From positions 2,204,111 through 2,268,110 of the forward strand of contig OZ024810.1 of NCBI GenBank assembly GCA_964017045.1: DNA of 64,000 nt, read 5' to 3'. The position numbers were made by a program, and so were the translations under genes. Of this stretch, positions 57,600 through 64,000 are shown piece after piece; the stretch's first letter is position 1; the number at the start of each line of letters is the position of its first letter. Origin of the DNA: Omphiscola glabra (Eukaryota; Mollusca; Gastropoda; Lymnaeidae). The notes beneath the pieces are model-generated. The model was not told the DNA's origin, searched no databases, and saw nothing but the letters and a program-made list of their open reading frames with translations.

Positions 57600-58150
57600 T
57601 ATTTTACATTAACTTCTGTTTGTGGCTCGCTGGTTGGCAAATCTTTGTACGGCCAATTGACCCACTGCCTTTCATGCTATGGAGCTGAAACATTACACAT
57701 AGACTCGTTGTCAATAACAACACATTTCTCTCAAATTTTCAACCCCACCCCCAAAGATCACTTTTTCAAAGGGAAGATAAAAATGAAATTACTGACTACT
57801 GCGCTTAATGCGATCCTTTTTTTAAAAAACTCGTAAGTGCAAATTGGTGCATTAAAACTTTTTTTTTTTTTTTTCGCTATAATTTTCGTTGAAATAAATT
57901 GCGGTGTAAAAGCGGATGGGTCATTGAAATAAATCTGCGGTGTAAAAGCGGATGGGTCATTGGAATGTTTAATATATTTCCGCGGACTGAAAAAAATTTG
58001 CGGTTGCTAGTCACAAAAAGTGTGGGGGAGGGGGGGTAGCACTCATTATGATGCTTATAAAGTGTGTTACTTGTATGTATGTTTTGCTAAATTTTCAGCC
58101 CCCTCCCCTCCATTGCTCGATATTACATTTTAAAGGATTTATGCGTAAAA
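57600..58150 (+). mobile_element. Dispersed repeat, least-expanded copy
   Basis: Order of shared blocks: CACATAGACTCGTTG, CCACCCCCAAAGATCA, GGGAAGATAAAA, then GCGGTGTAAAAGCGGATGGG (twice), then CTTATAAAGTGTGTTACTTG and CATTGCTCGATATTACATTT. The copies at 31760-32790 and 2460-2920 share these blocks but have different internal segments tandemly amplified. No protein is encoded; class unknown (SINE or non-autonomous Helitron-like are possible). Confidence 0.7.
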
Positions 58151-58180
58151 CTATGTTTTTATGGGTTGTTGAATTATGTA

Positions 58181-58311
58181 AGCATTACTATTTTTATATG
58201 GGCATTACTATTTTTATATGGGCATTACTATTTTTATATGGGCATTACTATTTTTATATGGACATTACTATTTTTCTATGGGCATTACTATTTTATATGG
58301 GCATTACTATT
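58181..58311. repeat. 20-bp tandem repeat, ~6.5 copies
   Basis: Units GGCATTACTATTTTTATATG. Confidence 0.93.
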
Positions 58312-59974
58312 TGGTAACAAACAAAGATAACGGAATTGTATAATCAGATAAAGGCTAAGGAGACCTAGGTTTCCACAGACATCTCTTTTGTTGTTCACAT
58401 GTTTTTTTAATGTAGAATGATTAAAAAAAATAATTAATGTATACGACAATATGCAATCCCCCACCACCTTGTCAAAGGGACAGTCCCGGTGCCATATTAT
58501 TTTTAAAATAAATGTATTGTTTCTCACGTGTTGGATGTTTAAGTGTTTCAAATAGAAAAATAATGCGATATAATCATAATCAATTTAATTTAATTAGTTG
58601 AATTGATTATTTTGGTGCGAGAACCTTTTTTCAGAAAAATTTTTTTGCTCAACTCCCTCCCCCCCCCCCCCCCCCCCCGGGCCACACACACACGCGTCAA
58701 AACCTGGCTATCCTACTTACTGCCAACCCGTTTTAATTTTTTACCGGAGCTTGAAACCTATGTAGGCCGACTAGGTGGCTTTAAAGTACCAGCTAAACAA
58801 GGGACTGTACTTCAAATAAATCAGCATATTTTCCATTCGATTGATTTACAGTAGCGCCATGGTGATTTAGACTACCAATGTACTGCGTTGTATACACACA
58901 CAAAATGAGAAGAAAGAAGTTTTTAAAAAGTAACAATATATAATCCAACGACAAAATTTGGGAGTAGCTAATCCCCCACCCTAAAACGTTGAGACCCCTC
59001 GCCGCACGGCAAGGAGACAGGCAGACAGGGTAGCCACACTCATAATATAGGCCTACTTTAAATCTATTTTTAAACACATCTTCATATTTTTTTAATCATT
59101 ATGATTAATACTCTTTCTGGTGACTGGTGAGTGTGTGACAAAGACCGTGCAGATGAGTTTTGGGCCCCGAGCTATGATGCCCCCACAATGTTCAAAATAA
59201 GTGTATCAATGATCGCTCCTCTTGCTTTTCTCGGTTGCCTCGGCCTCTGCACAGCCCGGAGTGTGAGAACCTGTCGTCTTATCGATCATATTTTCATCCC
59301 CTCTTAACCATTCGGTTTAAAATTATTTGTTTCAATATTTTGTAAATGTTCTATGTCGCATGGCGTCATTGAAAGTTTCCCTCTGTCGGGTTCTGTTAGA
59401 TTCGCCAGTGTACATAGAATTATTATAATTATAGTGAAATAAACCAGAACCTGTTTGTATCTGTCACTGTCATTTCATCTTTCGAGGAAAAAAAACGTGA
59501 GAAAAAATGCGATAATGGAGTTTACAAATAAAAGGCCTACATAGTAATAGGAAGAGCAAAGGATACGCAAATATTTTAGGGAATTTACTGTTTATTAGAA
59601 CACAGCGCTTTCAAGTAATTTTTTTTTAAAACTTACACATTACCGGAACGAAGTGGCTATTGGTACCCGGGTACAAGAAGTGAGAGTTTGGGATTAAAAA
59701 AGCGATTCAAAATATTATTGTTGGGTTTGTAAGACCAAATGAGGTATCAAATGAAAGATAATTGAATGTACTATACGTTTGTAATCTTAATTCTTCAGTT
59801 TTACTAAAATAAACTACCACAAATGACATCCGAATAGCATTGAGTCTAATGGTACCCGGGTGCGAATGGCGGCGCTTAAAATGAATGCTTCCAGACTGTC
59901 ATTGAATGCGACTCTTTACCTAAGCGTAAAACTTAACAAGTAGATGATTTCTCACCAACCTACCCGTTTACTTA
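58312..59974. other. Intergenic, no gene recognised
   Basis: Mixed-composition DNA. It contains a C-run at about 58659-58678 followed by a short CA run, and two GGTACCCGGGT motifs (about 59660 and 59850). No supported gene or array. Confidence 0.55.
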
Positions 59975-61420
59975 GCCACACAGACGCGGTCAACCATGAT
60001 ATTTGAGTGTCAGCATCAACCCGCCTCCATCGTCGAGCCGTCCACCGGGTGATCACTCCACGAGAAATCCTAACATTTCACGTGTCTAAATAAAACAAAA
60101 TAATGCTCCATCCACACACAATGTGGAAGTCTTTTTTCAACAAAGCAGACGCGGTCAACCACTATAATATGAGCTAGTGTGTCAATCCGCCTCTGTCGCT
60201 CCCCTTTCAACCCTTCTGCAGTCGTTCACTGAACATGTTACATCCTCTTGTAAGGGCGGCGCTCCCGCTCTTATGGCCCTGACCAATCTAGCAGAGCGGC
60301 TTGCCTCATCTGTGGCTCCCAAGCTTTCATAGGCAAAGCGTGAGTCATTCAAGACCACATTTTCTGAGAAGTTCTTTATGTTCGCTATAAGGCAAAGTCG
60401 TACTCTTTTGAGGGCGACCAGTATTGCTTCTAGTTCGGCGTCGAAGCTGGTTCGATTCTTTCCACTGGGCCTTGACAACGCTTTGGGGGGGGGGGTGCCT
60501 CTCCTGGGTACTTAATGAGTGCCAAAGCATGAGCCGCGGACGCGTCTGTGAGAACTTTTACCATTTGGTTTGCGTAGGCGTCAATGGTTTTGAGCGCTTC
60601 CTCCCTTTGTTCTGCTTGGGAGTTGGCCTTTGTGACCGAAGTATTAGCCAGAGTCAGGCGTATTTCAGGTAGGATGAAGCTTTCGTGTGGACCCCGTGCT
60701 GGGGGTCGTCTGCACTTTCCCCCTGTTTTTTGGGTATGGTAAGGTTTTCTTCTAGATCATTGACCGCATCCATGAAGGAGGGTCGCTTTAGCCTTGTACG
60801 TTTTACCCATCTGTCTTGTACTAGGAAGCAGGGTTCCTTTCTGCCCTTTCACCGGTACCTCTCTACCGTCCATAGGATTGCTTTTTCCCTTCTGATTTCC
60901 AGCGGTTCTTCATCTTCTAGAATTTCTACTGCGGCTTTTGGGGTGGTGCGTAGCGCCCCACATACGAATCTTAGTGCCTGATCCTATATCCGGTCCAATC
61001 CCTCTAGAGCCGTTTGGCTCGCAAAGGCCTTGGCCTTGAGGCTGTAGTCCATCGCACCTCTCACAAGCTCGAAGAATAGAGCTCTTAGGAGTCTTGCATC
61101 TGTCCCCCAGTCCGTGAAATAAAGCTTATTTAAAAGTAGAGATTAATCGTGGCTTTTGCGCATAGTTCGTGTATGTGGTTGCATTTCCATCCCATTGAGT
61201 GGACCGTTTTGTCTGTGTTCATGACCATTTTCCTCCTGTCCGCGTAGGCCTCTATTCTAATGAGGTCGTTCTGCAGCCGGGTCTGTATCTACAGTTGTTT
61301 TTCTGTCTTTGCCTGAACTCCATATTAGTAGATCGTCCGCGAACACGGCGTTCTGGGATTCCTCTTGTAAGTCGTATACGTAGGCGAGGAATGATGCTAA
61401 ACTAAAATTAGCCATTTTGT
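59975..61420 (-). mobile_element. Decayed LINE (non-LTR retrotransposon) fragment, RT plus RNase H
   Basis: On the minus strand, 61420 down to about 60180 encodes pieces of a non-LTR polyprotein. The reverse transcriptase box reads AVFADDLLIW at about 61320-61349, then comes the typical LRFVCGALRTTPKAAVEIL (about 60918-60975), then an RNase H domain with LTDASAAHAL (about 60525-60556), SFDAELEAILVALKRVRL and NDSRFAYESLG in the 60182-60478 frame. The frame is broken by stops and by a G-run (about 60484-60494). The 5' part (endonuclease, most of RT) is absent. A C-terminal RNase H suggests an I-like or related clade. At 59981 and 60146 AGACGCGGTCAACC starts two diverged ~165-bp tandem copies in the 3' tail. 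Confidence 0.8.
60182..60478 (-). pseudogene. RNase H domain remnant of the LINE
   Basis: An open stretch of 98 codons beginning after the G-run. The acidic residues expected for RNase H are visible in SFDAELEAI (E) and VLNDSRFAYE (D); the first Asp lies upstream in another frame (TDASAAH), indicating a frameshift. Not expected to be functional. Confidence 0.75.
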
Positions 61421-61480
61421 ATAGGTCAAACAAATATAAGGAAGGGGTTCATTGAGCAGACTTTTGCTTGGGATCCTTCG

Positions 61481-61499
61481 CCCCCCCCCCCCCCCCCCC
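61481..61499. repeat. Poly(C) run
   Basis: Homopolymer of about 19 C; assembly length may be unreliable. Confidence 0.85.
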
Positions 61500-61565
61500 A
61501 TGAAAGCGACTTACTGGAAAAGTTTTATGTAATTAAGCACCACAAAAATGTTAATATAAGTGTGG

Positions 61566-62051
61566 GGCAGTGTAGGCAAAGGTTCCCTATTGAGTAGTGT
61601 AGGAAGTATTGCCCTATTGAGTAGTGTAGGAAGTGGTGCCCTATTGAGTAGTGTAGGAAGTGGTGCTCTATTGAGTAGTGTAGGCAGTGATGCCCTAAGG
61701 AGTAGTGTAGGAAGTGGTGCCCTATGGAGCAGTGTAGACAGTGGTGCCCTATTGAGTAGTGTAGGAAGTGGTGCCCTATGGAGTAGTGTAGGAAGTGGTG
61801 CCTTATGGAGCAGTGTAGACAGTGGTGCCTATTGACAAGTGTAGGAAGTGGGGAAATATGGAGTAGTACCTTTTGAGTAGTGTAGGAAATGGTACCCTAT
61901 TGAGTAGTGTAGGCAGGGGTGCCCTATGGATTAGTTTAGGAAGTGTTGCCATATTGAATAGTGTAGACATTGGTGCCTTATTGAGTAGAGTAGACAGTGG
62001 TGCCATATGGAGTAGTGTAGGTTGTTATGCCCTATGGACTAGTGTAGGCAT
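61566..62051. repeat. 27-bp minisatellite, ~18 copies
   Basis: Units GGTGCCCTATTGAGTAGTGT plus AGGAAGT. It is more diverged than the other arrays, with a disrupted unit near 61850. Confidence 0.93.
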
Positions 62052-62501
62052 AAAGATAACGTCAGATTGGCCTGATAACATCCGGCCCACCGATTACATC
62101 AAATCAAAATATGGACCACGGGCAGAAAATGTTGAGTATCGCTGGCACTGAACTATGTACTATTGTTTCGGTACACAAATGTGCCCTAAATACTGTTGGG
62201 GTTGTGCGCAAGACATGTAACTGTAAAATTAAAAAGCGAAGTTGTAATCTGTGGAGTAGTTTGTGACGCCCTAAGCTGGCCTTCATTTTGATGCTTTAAG
62301 TTACGAAAAGCACGATGAATTTAATATTAAAAAAAAAAAAAGATATATAAAGTATAAAATTTACCAAAATTGCCACCTCAAAATTATTGTATATCAAACT
62401 AAGATTGAATCCGGGATAAAAGGTCAAACCAAAAGGGCACCGGGACTTGGTCACATAAATAACGAGACTATTCAGATCAACCGTTTAAAACGTATTTTAG
62501 G
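62052..62501. other. Intergenic, nothing recognised
   Basis: AT-rich spacer between the 27-bp array and the hAT-like element, with an A-run near 62330-62341. Confidence 0.55.
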
Positions 62502-63041
62502 CAGGGCCGTCTTAACAACATAGGAGACCCTGGGCACATCAATGCACTGGGGGCCCCTAGCAACACAACATACCTGGGCCGTGAGAAGAAGGGCGAAGGG
62601 GGGCACTAGCCCCAAGCTCAAACAGTGTGGGGGGGGGGCAAACAGTTCCTGCTCCCCACCAACTCACCAAGTTGAATAAAAATGTAAAATAAAAATTCAA
62701 TAAATTTAAACTTCGATGAATTCAAGTTATTGATACCAAAAAAAAAATAATTCTAAATCAATAATAGGCTTACGACATTATTAGAAATAAGCTATAAATA
62801 ATCACATTTATAATATTAATTTTGGAATTTGGTGATATATTATTATATATCGTAGATTAAAATTGGGCAATTTGGAATTTTAAATCCAATTAAATTGTAA
62901 AAATCTTTCAAAATTCATTAAAAATATGTAAAGCGTGATGCCTCTAACTCTATATGAGTGAGTCTCTTAGAAACGCGGGGCCCCCTACAAGCGCGGGGCC
63001 TTGGCCAGTGCCCACTGGGCCCATGTCTTAAGACGGCACTG
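62502..63041. mobile_element. hAT-like non-autonomous element with inverted termini
   Basis: Left end CAGGGCCGTCTTAACAACAT and right end ATGTCTTAAGACGGCACTG are imperfect inverted repeats. The next 8 bases are ATTTTAGG before and ATTTTCTC after, a partly decayed 8-bp target duplication at best. The interior is AT-rich with GGGGCCC blocks near both ends, and no transposase is present. Confidence 0.65.
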
Positions 63042-63190
63042 ATTTTCTCCACCCTGTAAGTAGTGTAAGTATGTCTAATTAAAAACAAAAATATATTTCT
63101 GACAGAACAATTCATTCACTCCTAGTGCCTAGTTACTGCTTTTCATTTCCCGGTTCTACTGACGTTGCTATATATATATATATATATATA

Positions 63191-63382
63191 CAGGGCCGAC
63201 CCTAACAATTACGGGGCCCTATGCGAAACGGATTGCGCGGGGCCCTTTCTTGGTAGGAATAAGGATAATAAGTGAAAATTAAGATTTTGTATTAGAAAAT
63301 AAATTCGGGGCGGGGCCTATGAAAATGCGGGGCCCATTGCGGCCGCATAGGTTGCAATGGCCTAAGCCTAAGGCCGGCCCTG
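63191..63382. mobile_element. Short hAT-like MITE inserted in a (TA)n tract
   Basis: 192-bp element with ends CAGGGCCGACCCTAAC and CCTAAGGCCGGCCCTG, imperfect inverted repeats, flanked on both sides by TATATATA, compatible with an 8-bp target duplication in a TA microsatellite. It is GC-rich compared with its surroundings. Confidence 0.7.
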
Positions 63383-64000
63383 TATATATATATATATATA
63401 TATTTGTTTTAATTTTAAGGCGAGATTTTTAGAGCAATAATGGGGTTGGGTGAAAGTAAGGATCGCAATATTGACGACATAAGTAGGCCTATAACAATAA
63501 CTCTTTTTAAAAAAACGACGTCACGCATTCACCGTTATGCCGTTGTATAAAAACTGAACATGGCGTTTCCGTTGTTAGTTTACAATAAAAGTGCCAGTGG
63601 GGAGAGAAGAAGTTCTTCATGCAAATAGCGATCAATTTCGTTTTGATGCAAAAAAAAATTATTTTTTGTTTGAATCGGCAGTTCGGTGGGCTTGGAAATA
63701 GTAATAGTAATAGACTAAGTACACTAATAAGTTTAATGACGTATAGTTTATATGAATTTAGATACATTTTTATTGTTGCCTGAAAAAAAACGTTGGGCTC
63801 CATAAATTTGTATACAAAAATTATTTTTTTGTCAAAATAAGGGCTTGAACTTAAAAAAAAGAAAAGACTTAAAATTTGAATTTTATTCAGAATTCAGACT
63901 CTGACTCAGACAAATTGTAATGAAACGTAGTAACATTCATTTCAGAAAAGCAACAAAACATATTTAAATTTTTAAAAAATAATTTTCAAACTAAATATTA
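63383..64000. other. Window end, nothing recognised
   Basis: AT-rich sequence after a TA run. A few short open frames lack similarity I can recognise. No gene or array is supported. Confidence 0.5.

Noticed and set aside
60685..60981. Plus-strand open frame over the LINE fragment
   Set aside because: Antisense shadow of the minus-strand reverse transcriptase remnant.

Overview
Eukaryotic genomic DNA, AT-rich, most likely from a gastropod mollusc and possibly a freshwater pulmonate. This rests on an intron-rich gene for a multi-VWA/EGF secreted matrix protein, very many intronic minisatellites, and a short hAT element at 4138-4334 that I recognise as a SPIN-type MITE. SPIN elements are known from tetrapods, a triatomine bug and the pond snail Lymnaea stagnalis. 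The species call is an inference.

Positions 328-44278 (+) hold the 3' part of one gene. I reconstructed 33 coding exons by matching splice sites, reading phase and domain homology. They join without a frame break into about 2,017 codons ending at TAA 44276-44278. The 5' end (start codon, signal peptide, promoter) lies upstream of the window. The protein has nine VWA domains and four EGF domains in two architectural halves. VWA1-VWA5 are joined by Pro/Thr/Arg-rich linkers encoded by tiny symmetric phase-1 exons. From VWA5 to VWA9 each pair of VWA domains is separated by one EGF domain, each encoded by a 114-bp phase-1 exon. There are no collagen Gly-X-Y repeats, so it is matrilin-like rather than collagen VI-like. 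VWA4 and VWA7 have lost the metal-binding (MIDAS) residues; most of the others keep them. A 3' UTR with candidate poly(A) signals follows.

Most of the longer introns contain one or more minisatellites, with units of 15-74 bp and 3-65 copies, and each array is private to its intron. Several start or stop within about 15-45 bases of a splice site. One array (10179-10795) has copied the exon 7 5' splice site 13 times. Another (27073-28758) is about 60 copies of a 28-bp unit that looks like a 3' splice site. Internal landmarks show that the long arrays grew by block duplication of 0.35-3.7 kb as well as by single-unit slippage.

Downstream of the gene, 45811-57468 is an almost pure satellite block of four arrays: 87 bp x 101, 24 bp x ~61, 27 bp x ~15 and 25 bp x ~35. 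The remainder to 64000 holds a dispersed repeat, a decayed LINE fragment on the minus strand (RT box and RNase H), a 27-bp array and two short hAT-like inverted-repeat elements. I see no second host gene, no tRNA or rRNA gene and no CRISPR array.
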